Below are positions 1 to 8,833 of a stretch of DNA of 64,000 bases, one piece after another. The notes below the pieces were generated by a model. It did not search any database, had not been told where the DNA came from, and worked only from the letters and a program-made list of their open reading frames with translations. The translations under genes and the position numbers were made by a program. The DNA comes from Methylobrevis albus (lineage in GTDB: Bacteria; Pseudomonadota; Alphaproteobacteria; Rhizobiales; Pleomorphomonadaceae). Positions within the stretch are counted from its first letter, which is position 1. Every line of letters starts with the position of its first letter. Location of the stretch: positions 124,001-188,000 of the forward strand of contig NZ_JADZLT010000051.1 of assembly GCF_015904235.1 (NCBI RefSeq), read 5' to 3'.

Positions 1-1
1 T

Positions 2-1306
2 GACGCGACCTCGGTGTTCCAGGAAGGGCTGCGGCTTTCGGGCGTCCGCCTCACCCGCGGCGACCGCCTGATCGACGACATCGTCCGCATCATCACCGAG
101 AACGTCCGCCTGCCGCAGCTCGCCATGGGCGACGTCAACGCCGAACTCGCCGCCGTGCGCATCGCCGAGCGCCGCCTCGGCGAGACCATCGAAAAATACG
201 GCGCGGCGGCGGTGCAGCGCACCTTCGGCCGGCTGATCGCCACTAGCGAGGCGCGCGCCCGCGCCGTGATCGCCGCGCTGCCCGACGGCGACTACAGCGC
301 CACCGACGTGATCGACGGCGACGGCGCCACCGAGGCGCCGATTCCGGTCTGCGTCACCGTGCGCATCCGCGGCTCGGAGATCGAGGCCGACTTCACCGGC
401 TCCAGCCCCGCCCGCGCCGCGCCGATCAACTGCAGCCGCGGCGCGCTGACCTCGGCGGTGAAGACGGTGATGAAGGCGCTGGTCGCCCCGCAGGAGCCCT
501 CCAACGAAGGCTGGTTCCGGCCGCTCACCGTCACCGCCCCGCCGGGCACCGTGTTCACGGCCGAAAAGCCGTCGCCGACCGGCTGGTACTACGAGGGCGC
601 GGCGATGGCGTCGGAGCTCGTCTGGAAGGCGCTGGCGCCACTCGCGCCGCAGCGGTTCCCGGCCGGCACCTACATGAGCCTCTGCGCCACCTACATCGCC
701 GGCTCCGGCCCGGATGGGCTCTTCGTGCACATCGAGCCGCAGAACGGCGGCTGGGGCGCGACGCGGCACCGCGACGGCGCCAGCGGCATGATCGCGATCA
801 CCGACGGCGACACCTACAACTATTCGGTCGAGCTGCTCGAGGCGAAGTTCCCGCTGATGGTCACCCGCTACGACTTCAACGTCGAGGACGGCACCGGCGC
901 CGGCGAACACCGCGGCGGCTTCGGCCTCGTCCGCGACTACGAGATCGAGACCGACGACGCCGTGCTCTACGGCAGCTTCGGCCGCACCGCGACCCGGCCC
1001 TGGGGCGCCGAGGGCGGCGAGGCCGGCAGCCTCAACGGCATGGAGGTGCGCCGCGGCGGCAGCGCGCGCCGGCTGACCCGTCCGGCCCGTTTCCAGCTGC
1101 AGCGCGGCGACCAGGTCAGCATCGTCACCGGCGGTGGTGGTGGCTGGGGCGCCCCGCAGGGCCGCGATCCCGAACTCGTCGCGCGCGACGTCCGCGACGG
1201 TCTCGTCTCCGTGGCGCTCGCCCGCGACACCTACGGCGTCGTCGTCGACCCGGCGACCGGCCGCCTCGATGCCGCGGCGACCGCAGAGCTGAGGAGCGCC
1301 CGATGA
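2..1306 (+). CDS. hyuB: Hydantoinase B/oxoprolinase subunit (5'-truncated by window edge)
   Basis: This is the C-terminal part (about 434 residues) of a hydantoinase B/oxoprolinase family protein. The reading frame is open from base 2, so the true start lies outside the window; full members are usually about 550-600 residues. Family-typical stretches include VFQEGLRL at the left edge, GSSP with INCS, a FRPLTVTAPPGT block, and the glycine-rich EHRGGFGLVRDYE and TGGGGGWG motifs near the C-terminus. HyuB works with HyuA to open cyclic amides (hydantoins, 5-oxoproline) at the cost of ATP, in the cytoplasm. The stop overlaps the hyuA start by 4 nt (ATGA), implying translational coupling. The exact substrate is not determinable. 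Confidence 0.9.
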   Translation, partial: DATSVFQEGLRLSGVRLTRGDRLIDDIVRIITENVRLPQLAMGDVNAELAAVRIAERRLGETIEKYGAAAVQRTFGRLIATSEARARAVIAALPDGDYSATDVIDGDGATEAPIPVCVTVRIRGSEIEADFTGSSPARAAPINCSRGALTSAVKTVMKALVAPQEPSNEGWFRPLTVTAPPGTVFTAEKPSPTGWYYEGAAMASELVWKALAPLAPQRFPAGTYMSLCATYIAGSGPDGLFVHIEPQNGGWGATRHRDGASGMIAITDGDTYNYSVELLEAKFPLMVTRYDFNVEDGTGAGEHRGGFGLVRDYEIETDDAVLYGSFGRTATRPWGAEGGEAGSLNGMEVRRGGSARRLTRPARFQLQRGDQVSIVTGGGGGWGAPQGRDPELVARDVRDGLVSVALARDTYGVVVDPATGRLDAAATAELRSAR

Positions 1307-3390
1307 CCCGCATCGCGACCGACGCCGGCGGCACCTTCACCGACCTCGTCGCCTTCGACGAGTTGACCGGCGCGATCCAGGTCGGCAAGGCGCTCACCAC
1401 GCCGCGCGACCCCTCGATCGGCGTCGTCGACGCCATCGCCCAGGCCGAGGAGGAGGGGCTCGCCACCGCCGAAGCGACGCTGTTCGTGCACGGCGGCACC
1501 ACGGTGATCAACGCCATCACCGAGCGCAAGGGCGTCGCCACCGCGCTGGTGACGACGCGCGGCTTCCGCGACGTCATCGCCATCGGCCGCGGCAACCGGC
1601 CCGACCTCTACAACCTCCATTCCGAACCGGCGCAGCCCTTCGTGCCGCGCCACCTGCGTTTCGAGGTCACCGAGCGCATGGATGCCCGCGGCGAGGTGCG
1701 CATCGCCCTCGACCACGACGATCTCGCCGCCGTCGCCGACCGCATCGCCGCCTCCGGCGTCGCCGCCGTCGCGATCCTGTTCCTGCACTCCTACGTCAAC
1801 CCCGAGCACGAGCAGGCCGCCGCGCGCTTCCTGCGCGAGCGCCTGCCCGGCGTCGCCGTGGCGGCGAGCCACGAGGTGTCGCGGCAGTGGCGCGAATACG
1901 AGCGCAGCAACACCGCGGTGCTGTCGGCCTACGTACAGCCGATCATGGCGCGCTACCTCTCCAACCTCGCCGATGCGCTCGGTGGCCGCGGCATCGACTG
2001 CCCGGCCTACTGCATGCAGTCGAGCGGCGGCCTCGCCAGCTTCCCGAGCGCCGTTGCGGCGCCGCTGGTGCTGGTGGAAAGCGGCCCGGCCGGCGGCGTC
2101 GCCGGTGCGGCGCGGGTCGGCGAGGCGCTCGGCGAGCCCGACATCCTCTACCTCGACGTCGGCGGCACCACCGCGAAATGCTCGCTGGTCAGCGGCGGCC
2201 GCCCGGTGCTGAAACCCGACTACAAGCTCGAATGGTCGCGGCTGAAGCCGGGCTACCCGGTACAGATCCCCGTCGTCGACATCGTCGAGATCGGCGCCGG
2301 CGGCGGCTCGATCGCCTGGATCGACCCGGCCGGCGCGGTGCAGGTCGGCCCCGAAAGCGCCGGCTCCGATCCCGGCCCCGCCTGCTACGGCCGCGGCGGC
2401 ACCCGGCCGACCGTCACCGACGCCAAGCTCCTCACCGGCGTCATCGACGCGGAGGGCTTCGCCGGCGGCCGCATCCAGCTCGACGTCGCCGCCGCCGAGC
2501 GCGCCTTTGGCCCGATCGCCGCGCATCTCGGCGTCGACGTGGTCGCGGCGGCCGAGGCGGTGATCCGCCTCGCCGAAGCCAACATGATCAACGCGCTGAA
2601 GCTCGTCACCATCCAGCGCGGCCACGACCCGCGCGACCTCACCATGGTGGTGAGCGGCGGCGGCGGGCCGATGCACGCCGCGACCCTCGGCCGCGAACTC
2701 GGCGTCCGCCGCACCGTGATCCCGCGCTACGCCGGCCTGTTCTCGGCCTGGGGCATGCTGACGGCCCGCCCGCGCATCGACATGAGCCGCACCCGGCTGA
2801 TCGCGCTCGGGCCGGACGCGATGCCGCGCGTGCAGGCGGTGTTTCTGGAGCTCGCCTGCGAGGCGGCCACCGCCTTCGGTGTCGCGGCGGAGGCCCTCAT
2901 CGCCGACCGCACCATCGAGATGCGCTACCGCGGCCAGGAGCACGCGGTGGCGACGCCCTATGCCCCCGGCGAGAGCCTCGCCGCGCTGCTGGAATCCTTC
3001 CACGCCGCGCACGAGAAGGCCTACACCTTCCGCCTCGACGACACCCCGGTCGAACTCGTCACCTTCCACCTCGCCGCCGAGCTCGAAACCCCGCGCGTCG
3101 GCCTGCCCGACATCTCCGCCGAGACCACCCTCGCCGAGGCCGCCTGCGGCAATCGTCCGCTGATCGGCGCCGACGGCCGACTTGCGCCCGCGCCGGTCTA
3201 TACCCGCGACCTGCTGCCCCCCGGCGCGGAGATCGCCGGGCCGGCGCTGATCGAGGAGGCGACCACGACGACGCTGGTGCTCGCCGGCCAGACCGCGCGG
3301 ATCGACCGCTACGGCCTGATCTCGATTGCCGAGATCCCGAGCGCCGAAAATCCCGGCACCGAGCGCGACGACCGGGAGGCGGCGGGATGA
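1303..3390 (+). CDS. hyuA: Hydantoinase A/oxoprolinase subunit
   Basis: A 695-residue HyuA-type protein, normal length for the family. It has an ASKHA-fold nucleotide-binding signature: TDAGGTFTDL at residues 5-14 (phosphate 1), LYLDVGGTTAKCSLV near residue 285 (phosphate 2), and a glycine-rich VVSGGGGPMHAATLG near residue 450 (adenosine). With HyuB it is expected to couple ATP hydrolysis to ring opening of a hydantoin, N-methylhydantoin or 5-oxoproline-like compound. It overlaps hyuB upstream and the ABC ATPase gene downstream by 4 nt each, so the three are almost certainly one operon. The physical link to a polyamine-type importer and a ureohydrolase suggests the substrate derives from an imported guanidino or ureido compound (inference). 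Confidence 0.92.
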   Translation: MTRIATDAGGTFTDLVAFDELTGAIQVGKALTTPRDPSIGVVDAIAQAEEEGLATAEATLFVHGGTTVINAITERKGVATALVTTRGFRDVIAIGRGNRPDLYNLHSEPAQPFVPRHLRFEVTERMDARGEVRIALDHDDLAAVADRIAASGVAAVAILFLHSYVNPEHEQAAARFLRERLPGVAVAASHEVSRQWREYERSNTAVLSAYVQPIMARYLSNLADALGGRGIDCPAYCMQSSGGLASFPSAVAAPLVLVESGPAGGVAGAARVGEALGEPDILYLDVGGTTAKCSLVSGGRPVLKPDYKLEWSRLKPGYPVQIPVVDIVEIGAGGGSIAWIDPAGAVQVGPESAGSDPGPACYGRGGTRPTVTDAKLLTGVIDAEGFAGGRIQLDVAAAERAFGPIAAHLGVDVVAAAEAVIRLAEANMINALKLVTIQRGHDPRDLTMVVSGGGGPMHAATLGRELGVRRTVIPRYAGLFSAWGMLTARPRIDMSRTRLIALGPDAMPRVQAVFLELACEAATAFGVAAEALIADRTIEMRYRGQEHAVATPYAPGESLAALLESFHAAHEKAYTFRLDDTPVELVTFHLAAELETPRVGLPDISAETTLAEAACGNRPLIGADGRLAPAPVYTRDLLPPGAEIAGPALIEEATTTTLVLAGQTARIDRYGLISIAEIPSAENPGTERDDREAAG

Positions 3391-4490
3391 CCACGCCGGC
3401 GGCGATCGAACTCGATGCGGTGAGCAAGGTCTATGGCGGGCGCAGCGACGTGCCCGTCGTCGACACCGTGTCGCTGACGATCCCCGCCGGGTCCTTCGTC
3501 AGCCTGCTCGGGCCGTCGGGTTCGGGCAAGAGCACCATCCTGCAGATGATCGGCGGCTTCACCGCGCCGACCTCGGGCCGCATCCTGTTCTCCGGCGAGG
3601 ACGTCACCGGCCTGCCGCCGGAACGCCGGCCCTGCAACACGATCTTCCAGGACCTCGGCCTGTTTCCGCACATGACGGTGGCCGGCAACGTCGGCTACGG
3701 CCTCACCTTGCGCGGCGAGCCGGCCGCGCGGCGGGCGACCAAGGTCGAGGCGATGCTCGGCCTCGTCGATCTCGCCGGCTTCAGCGGGCGCCGCATCCAT
3801 CAGCTGTCCGGCGGCCAGCGCCAGCGTGTCGCGCTCGCCCGCGCACTGGTGCTCGAGCCCTCGGTGCTGCTCCTCGACGAGCCGCTCACCGGCCTCGACG
3901 AGCGGCTGCGCCAGCAGCTCCGCGACGAGATCGGCCGCCTGCACCGCCGGCTGGGCGCGACCTTCCTCGCCGTCACCCACAATCAGGACGAGGCGCTGGC
4001 GCTCAGCGACGTCGTCGCGGTGCTGCGCGCCGGCCGCATCGAGCAGATCGGCTCGCCGCGCGAATTGTTCGAGCGCCCGGCCAACGCCTTCGTCGCCCGC
4101 TTCGTCGGCGCCGACGCCACCATCAAGCCGCAGGCCGTGGAGCCCGGGGCGGAGAGCTGGACCGCCATCGTCGGCGACCGCCGCATCGCCTGCACGCCGC
4201 CGCCGCGCCGCGCCGACGCCGGTGGCTACGTCGTCGCGCTGCGCCCCGAGCGCATCCGCGCCGCCGGTCCCGGCGAGACCGGCGACCTCGGCCCCGTCGA
4301 CGTCGTCGCCGCGACCTACAAGGGCCGCGACGTCGAGGTCGAGACCCGGCTCGGCGACGGCCAGACGCTGAAGTTCCTCGTGCCCGTGCACGGCGGCGCC
4401 GCGCCGCCTTCGCCTGGCGCGCGCATCGACCTCGCCTGGACGCCCGACCGCGCGCTGCTGGTGGCCGAGACCCGCGCCGCGGAGGCGTGA
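3387..4490 (+). CDS. ABC transporter ATP-binding protein, PotA/spermidine-putrescine type
   Basis: A 367-residue ABC ATPase. Walker A GPSGSGKST lies near residue 42, the Q-loop FQDLGLFPHM near 88, the signature LSGGQRQRVALARAL near 138, Walker B VLLLDEPLTGLD near 160, and the H-loop in AVTHNQDEAL near 195. The C-terminal 110 residues form a TOBE-type substrate-regulatory domain, typical of PotA/FbpC/CysA-like importers. Its ATG overlaps the hyuA stop (ATGA). With the downstream binding protein and two permeases it forms a complete importer. The subfamily (2-aminoethylphosphonate/polyamine/iron) suggests a small cationic or polyamine-like ligand, but the true ligand is unknown. Confidence 0.93.
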   Translation: MTTPAAIELDAVSKVYGGRSDVPVVDTVSLTIPAGSFVSLLGPSGSGKSTILQMIGGFTAPTSGRILFSGEDVTGLPPERRPCNTIFQDLGLFPHMTVAGNVGYGLTLRGEPAARRATKVEAMLGLVDLAGFSGRRIHQLSGGQRQRVALARALVLEPSVLLLDEPLTGLDERLRQQLRDEIGRLHRRLGATFLAVTHNQDEALALSDVVAVLRAGRIEQIGSPRELFERPANAFVARFVGADATIKPQAVEPGAESWTAIVGDRRIACTPPPRRADAGGYVVALRPERIRAAGPGETGDLGPVDVVAATYKGRDVEVETRLGDGQTLKFLVPVHGGAAPPSPGARIDLAWTPDRALLVAETRAAEA

Positions 4491-4625
4491 GACGAACCCG
4501 ATCGCCGCCGCGGGCCTCCACCCGGAGTGCACCGCGCGGCGAGGATGACTGAGGCGGCGCAGACCGCCGGACCGGCCGGGCGCGGGACGTCCGGCCTTCG
4601 GATGACCAAAAAGGGGACAGCGGAC

Positions 4626-5810
4626 ATGAGCAAGCGGAACGACTTCTCCGGCGGCCGCGCCGCCTACGACCCGGCGATGACCCGCCGGCAACTTCTCCAG
4701 CGCTCGGCGCTCGCGGCCGGCGCGCTGTCGCTCGGCTCGCTCGGCGGGCTGAAATCCGCCTTCGCCGCGACCGGCGAGATCAACTTCTGGGCCTCGGCGA
4801 CCCTCGACATCGAGGCGGCCGGCTGGGAGACCTTCGGCGCGGAAAGCGGCCTCGACGTCGTCTTCACCGACAACGGCAACGACCCCGGCCCGGTGGTCGC
4901 CCGCCTCGCCGCCGGCAACGCCGGCGAGCTCTTCGACGTCGCCGGCCTGCAGGGCGGCAGCGAGAAGGAACTCGCCAAGCAGGGCCTGATCGCGCCGTGG
5001 GATCTGTCGAAGCTCAAGAACTACGACGGCGTCTGGCAGTGGGCGAAGGACATCCCGTACCTGACCCACGAAGGCGAGGTCTACGGCATCCCGACCGTGA
5101 TCAACGCCGACTCGATGATCGCCCTCGAGGACCGCGTCGGCATCGTCGACAGCTACGGCGTCATCTTCGACCCGAAGCTGAAGGGCAAGACCGCGATGGA
5201 GGACGCCTGGATCAACAGCGCGATCTTCACCGCGATGTACCTGAAGGAATCCGAGAACGCCCCGATCGGCGAGCCCGGCAACCTGACGCCCGACGAACTC
5301 GGCCTCGTCATGGAATTCCTGATCAAGCACAAGCGCGACGGCCAGTTCCGCACCTTCTGGAGCGGCTGGGAGCAGGGCGTGCAGCTCGTCGCCGACGAGG
5401 AAGTCTGGGTGATGACCGGCTGGGAGCCGATCGTCTACGCCGCCCGCGAGCGCGGCATCAAGACCTACTACGCCGCGCCGAAGGAAGGCTACGAGGGCTG
5501 GGGCAACAACACGGTGCTGATCAAGGGCGCCGTCGACCGTGGCCTCTCCGACGCCGCCCACGCCTTCACCGACGCCCTGCTCGCCGGCTACTACGGCTGC
5601 CAGCTCGGCGCGATGCGCGGCTACTGTGTGCCGACCGACGCCAACGTCGCCTATGCCGAGGCGCACCCGGACGCCTTCGACAAGGCGAAGGTGTCGGAGC
5701 TCGCCGAGCACGTGAAGAAGAAGTTCGCCGGCAAGGTCTACTGGCAGAACACGCGGCCCGACAACTTCCAGCTCTACGAGGAGTGGTGGCAGAAGCTGCG
5801 CAACGCCTGA
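4626..5810 (+). CDS. Extracellular solute-binding protein (PotD/family 1), Tat-exported
   Basis: A 394-residue periplasmic binding protein. The ATG at 4626 is chosen because it follows a purine-rich AGGGGACAG ribosome site and gives an N-terminus with a twin-arginine motif (TRRQLLQRSALAAG, near residue 18), a hydrophobic stretch and a SAFAA cleavage site. The in-frame extension further upstream is not signal-like. The mature part opens with INFWASATLD and contains the family pattern of PotD-like polyamine/spermidine-binding proteins (VYGIPTVINADSM; WSGWEQGVQLVADEEVWVMTGW). It delivers ligand to the two permeases encoded downstream. A strong hairpin with a T-run immediately follows it, probably setting a higher level of binding protein than of membrane subunits. 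Confidence 0.92.
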   Translation: MSKRNDFSGGRAAYDPAMTRRQLLQRSALAAGALSLGSLGGLKSAFAATGEINFWASATLDIEAAGWETFGAESGLDVVFTDNGNDPGPVVARLAAGNAGELFDVAGLQGGSEKELAKQGLIAPWDLSKLKNYDGVWQWAKDIPYLTHEGEVYGIPTVINADSMIALEDRVGIVDSYGVIFDPKLKGKTAMEDAWINSAIFTAMYLKESENAPIGEPGNLTPDELGLVMEFLIKHKRDGQFRTFWSGWEQGVQLVADEEVWVMTGWEPIVYAARERGIKTYYAAPKEGYEGWGNNTVLIKGAVDRGLSDAAHAFTDALLAGYYGCQLGAMRGYCVPTDANVAYAEAHPDAFDKAKVSELAEHVKKKFAGKVYWQNTRPDNFQLYEEWWQKLRNA

Positions 5811-5923
5811 GCGCGGCCGGGCCTTCCTGAACGACGACCACCGCCCCGGACCAAGCGCCAGCGGATCGACCGGGGCCAGGGCGAAACCGACGTGCGGGCA
5901 GCGTGCACCGGCTTCGCCTGGAA

Positions 5924-5972
5924 CCCGGCCGGAGCAGGGCGAACCGCCCGCCCCGGCCGGGCGAGTTTTTTT
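5924..5972 (+). terminator. Intrinsic terminator/attenuator after the binding-protein gene
   Basis: CCCGGCCGG (5924-5932) pairs with CCGGCCGGG (5953-5961) and encloses a smaller hairpin, GGGCG/CGCCC (5937-5949). A run of seven T (5966-5972) follows after GAG. This is the best intrinsic-terminator shape in the window. It lies between the solute-binding gene and the permease genes, so partial read-through would give the usual excess of binding protein. Efficiency cannot be judged from sequence. Confidence 0.75.
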
Positions 5973-6046
5973 CAAGAACGCGGCGCCGGCCGGCACCCGG
6001 CACCGCGGCGATGCGGCCCGGCCGCCGGCCGTCATGCGAGGATCCG

Positions 6047-6943
6047 TTGACGCAAGTTGAAGCCAGCGCCCGCCCGCGACGTCCGGGCCTTCCCCGCCCG
6101 CCGCTCGCCGCCCTGCCGGCGGCGCTGCTCGTCGTCGGCCTCGGCCTCGCGCCGCTGGCGCTGATCGCCTTCTGGAGCTTCTGGCGTTTCGATCCGGCGA
6201 CCTACTGGATCACGCCGGACTATACGCTCGCCTCCTACGCCGCCCTGATGGACACCGGCCGCCTGCCGGTGCTGCTGCGCACCCTCGGCCTCTCCGCGCT
6301 GACCGCGGCGCTGGCGACCCTGCTTGCCCTGCCGGCCGCCGCCGTGATCGGGCTGATGAGCGGGCCGCGCAAGGCGGCGGTGCTGATCGCCCTCTTCACG
6401 GTGCCGTTCTTCACCAGCGCGCTGATCCGGGCGTTCGCCTGGCGGCTGGTGCTCGGGCGCAACGGCGCCATCAACCAGACGCTGGTCGCGGCGGGCCTGA
6501 TCGACGAGCCGCTGGAATGGCTGCTGTTCTCGAACTTCGCGGTGATCGTCGGCATGCTCGCGGCCTACCTGCCGTTCGCCGTGGTGCCGCTGGTGCTCGC
6601 CTTCGGCCGTATCGAGCCCTCGGTGATCCGCGCCAGCCAGGATCTCGGCGCCGGCTTCTGGACCACCTTCCGCCGGGTGATCCTGCCGCTGGTGCTGCCC
6701 GGCGCCGTCGCCGGCTTCCTCTTCGTCTTCGTCGTGGCGCTCGGCACCTCGAGCGAGATCCAGCTGCTCGGCGGGGCGGGCGATTCCAGCATCTCGATCA
6801 TGATCAACGACGTGATGCGCGTGGTGAACTTCCCGCTCGCCTTCGCGATCGCCACCGTGGTGGTCGCAGTCGCCGTCGCGGTGCTGCTCGTCGCGGTGCG
6901 CTTCTTCCGCCTCTCGAAGCTGTTCGAGGATCTCGGCACATGA
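6047..6943 (+). CDS. ABC transporter permease (PotB type)
   Basis: An inner-membrane permease of about 298 residues with six predicted hydrophobic segments. It has an EAA loop, ASQDLGAGFWTTFRRVILPLVLPG, typical of binding-protein-dependent importers. The start is uncertain: TTG at 6047 is preceded by a CGAGGA ribosome site and gives a normal PotB length, while an in-frame ATG at 6011 would add 12 residues of low-complexity arginine/proline sequence. The gene ends in an ATGA overlap with the second permease. It should pair with that permease and the upstream ATPase to form the importer core. Confidence 0.88.
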   Translation: MTQVEASARPRRPGLPRPPLAALPAALLVVGLGLAPLALIAFWSFWRFDPATYWITPDYTLASYAALMDTGRLPVLLRTLGLSALTAALATLLALPAAAVIGLMSGPRKAAVLIALFTVPFFTSALIRAFAWRLVLGRNGAINQTLVAAGLIDEPLEWLLFSNFAVIVGMLAAYLPFAVVPLVLAFGRIEPSVIRASQDLGAGFWTTFRRVILPLVLPGAVAGFLFVFVVALGTSSEIQLLGGAGDSSISIMINDVMRVVNFPLAFAIATVVVAVAVAVLLVAVRFFRLSKLFEDLGT

Positions 6944-7761
6944 GCGCCGGCAACGCCTCCGGCGGCATCATTCCGGGCGCGACGGCAGGCGCGCGGCCGC
7001 TGTTCTGGGCGGTGACGCTGCTCGGCCTCGCCCTCGTCTACGCGCCGGCGGTCTATCTCCTCGCCGCCTCGCTCAACCCCGGCCGCCAGCTCGGGCTGGT
7101 GCCGCCGTCCGAATTCAGCCTCGTCTGGTATCAGGCGCTCGGCGGCGAGCGCCGGCTGCTCGCGGCCCTCGTCGAAAGCCTCTGGATCGGCCTCGCCACC
7201 GCCGTGGTCGCGACCCCGGCCGGGCTCGCCGCCGCGCTCGCCTACCGCGCGCTGCAGCGCGGCCGCGGCGCCTTCTTCCTGTTTTTGATGTTCGCGCTGT
7301 TCGTTCCCGGCACCATCCAGGGCCTCGGCCTGTCGGTGGTGTTCAAGCTCGTGGCGGTCCGGCCCGGCTGGCTGGCGGTGGCGGCGAGCCACGTGCTCTG
7401 GGCGCTGCCGTTCGCCTTCACCGTCTCGTTGATGGGCCTCGCCGCCGTGAAGCCGAGCATGGAGAAGGCGGCGCGCGATCTCGGCGCCGGCCCGTGGCGC
7501 ACCTTCGCCGACGTGATCTTCCCGCTGGTGCGCGGCGCCGTCGTCTCCGCCTTCGTGTTCTCGTTCCTGCTCTCGTTCAACGAATACGCCCGCGCCTACT
7601 ACCTCGTCGGCCGCCAGAACACGCTGCCGCTGCACATGTTCGGCGCGATGAACGCCGGCACCTCGCCCACGATCTACGCCTTTTCCGGCCTCGTGCTGTT
7701 CGGCTCGATCCTGATCGTCGGTCTGCTCGGCCTGATGATGGGGCGCCGCCGCGGCAGCTGA
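6940..7761 (+). CDS. ABC transporter permease (PotC type)
   Basis: A 273-residue membrane protein with about six hydrophobic segments. The EAA-type cytoplasmic loop AARDLGAGPWRTFADVIFPLVRG contacts the ATPase. The ATG at 6940 overlaps the stop of the first permease by 4 nt and gives a PotC-sized product, so the start is well supported. The FNEYARAYYLVGRQNTLPL stretch near the C-terminal third is reminiscent of spermidine/putrescine PotC proteins, supporting but not proving a polyamine-like ligand. It is followed 86 nt later by the ureohydrolase gene. Confidence 0.92.
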   Translation: MSAGNASGGIIPGATAGARPLFWAVTLLGLALVYAPAVYLLAASLNPGRQLGLVPPSEFSLVWYQALGGERRLLAALVESLWIGLATAVVATPAGLAAALAYRALQRGRGAFFLFLMFALFVPGTIQGLGLSVVFKLVAVRPGWLAVAASHVLWALPFAFTVSLMGLAAVKPSMEKAARDLGAGPWRTFADVIFPLVRGAVVSAFVFSFLLSFNEYARAYYLVGRQNTLPLHMFGAMNAGTSPTIYAFSGLVLFGSILIVGLLGLMMGRRRGS

Positions 7762-7847
7762 GATCGGACGACAGGCGTCAACGCCCTTGCCGCGGCCGTC
7801 CCGCCGCCGCAAGCTCTCCGGCATCGCCCGTCCCCAGAAGGACCGTC

Positions 7848-8831
7848 ATGCCCCGCATCCTCCCCGGCGATCAGGCCATCGATCCGGCCTCGCCCTACGG
7901 CACCGAAACCGAGATGCCGTTCTCCGGCGTGCGCAGCTTCCTGCGCCGCCGCTACACCCGCGACCTCGCGGGCGCCGACTATGCGGTGATGGGCATTCCC
8001 TACGATCTTTCGACCTCCGGCCGGCCGGGCGCGCGGCTCGGGCCGGAGGCGGTGCGCCGGGCCTCCTCGCTGATGTCGTGGGGCGAAGTCTGGCCGTGGG
8101 ACTTCGACCCCTTCGACCGCCTCGCCGTCGTCGACATCGGCGACGTGTTCTACCGCCGCGGCCAGCCGGACGAGATGCTGAAAGCCGCGGAGGCGCAGGC
8201 GCGCTTCGTGCTGGACGCCGGCTGCCGCCTCGTCACCATCGGCGGCGACCATCTCGTGACGCTGCCGCTGCTGCGCGCCCACGCCGCCGTGCACGGCCCG
8301 CTCGCGCTGATCCAGTTCGACGCGCACCGCGATACGGCCAAGTCGCATTTCCTCGACCACGGCACCTTCGTCCACCACGCCATGCAGGAAGGGCTGATCG
8401 ATCCGGCGCGCTCGATCCAGATCGGCATCCGCACCTGGTACACCCACGACGACCCGATCACCGTGCTCTACCGGCCCGACGTGCGCCGGCTCGGGGCCAC
8501 CGGCGTCACCGAGGAAATCCGCCGCGTCGTCGGCGCCGGCCCCGCCTACCTCACCTTCGACATCGACTGTGTCGACCCGGCCTTCGCGCCCGGCACCGGT
8601 ACGCCGGTGGTCGACGGGCTGACGCCGCCGGAGGTGTTCGACGTCATCCGCGCGCTCGGGTCTCTCGACATCCGCGGCATGGACCTGGTCGAGGTTTCGC
8701 CGCCGTTCGACGCCGGCGAGGTGACATCCCTCTTCGCCGCGGCCGTCATCCTCGAGCATTTCTGCGCCGTCGCCGCCGGCCGGCCGGATCGGCGGCACGC
8801 GGCGCACGGCCCGGCGGAAGGCGGCGACTGA
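7848..8831 (+). CDS. speB: Agmatinase/ureohydrolase family enzyme
   Basis: A 327-residue ureohydrolase. Binuclear manganese-site motifs are intact: GGDHLVTLPLL near residue 141, QFDAHRDT near residue 161, an HGTFVHHA segment near 176, and FDIDCVDPAFAPGTGTP near 242. A late GMDLVEVSPPFD completes the family signature. Members hydrolyse a guanidino group to urea plus an amine (agmatine to putrescine; related enzymes act on guanidinobutyrate or guanidinopropionate). The substrate is not determinable here, so the symbol is a family name. The context with a polyamine-type importer favours an imported guanidino compound. The stop is 2 nt before the next start, which encodes a degenerate relative of the same fold. 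Confidence 0.88.
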   Translation: MPRILPGDQAIDPASPYGTETEMPFSGVRSFLRRRYTRDLAGADYAVMGIPYDLSTSGRPGARLGPEAVRRASSLMSWGEVWPWDFDPFDRLAVVDIGDVFYRRGQPDEMLKAAEAQARFVLDAGCRLVTIGGDHLVTLPLLRAHAAVHGPLALIQFDAHRDTAKSHFLDHGTFVHHAMQEGLIDPARSIQIGIRTWYTHDDPITVLYRPDVRRLGATGVTEEIRRVVGAGPAYLTFDIDCVDPAFAPGTGTPVVDGLTPPEVFDVIRALGSLDIRGMDLVEVSPPFDAGEVTSLFAAAVILEHFCAVAAGRPDRRHAAHGPAEGGD

Positions 8832-8833
8832 TC

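Noticed and set aside
1231..6035. Very long open frames on the minus strand opposite hyuA, the ABC ATPase and the binding protein
   Set aside because: They are shadows of GC-rich coding DNA: low-complexity Arg/Ala/Gly/His composition, no domain motifs, and they lie opposite clearly recognised genes. Similar frames elsewhere in the window were rejected for the same reason.
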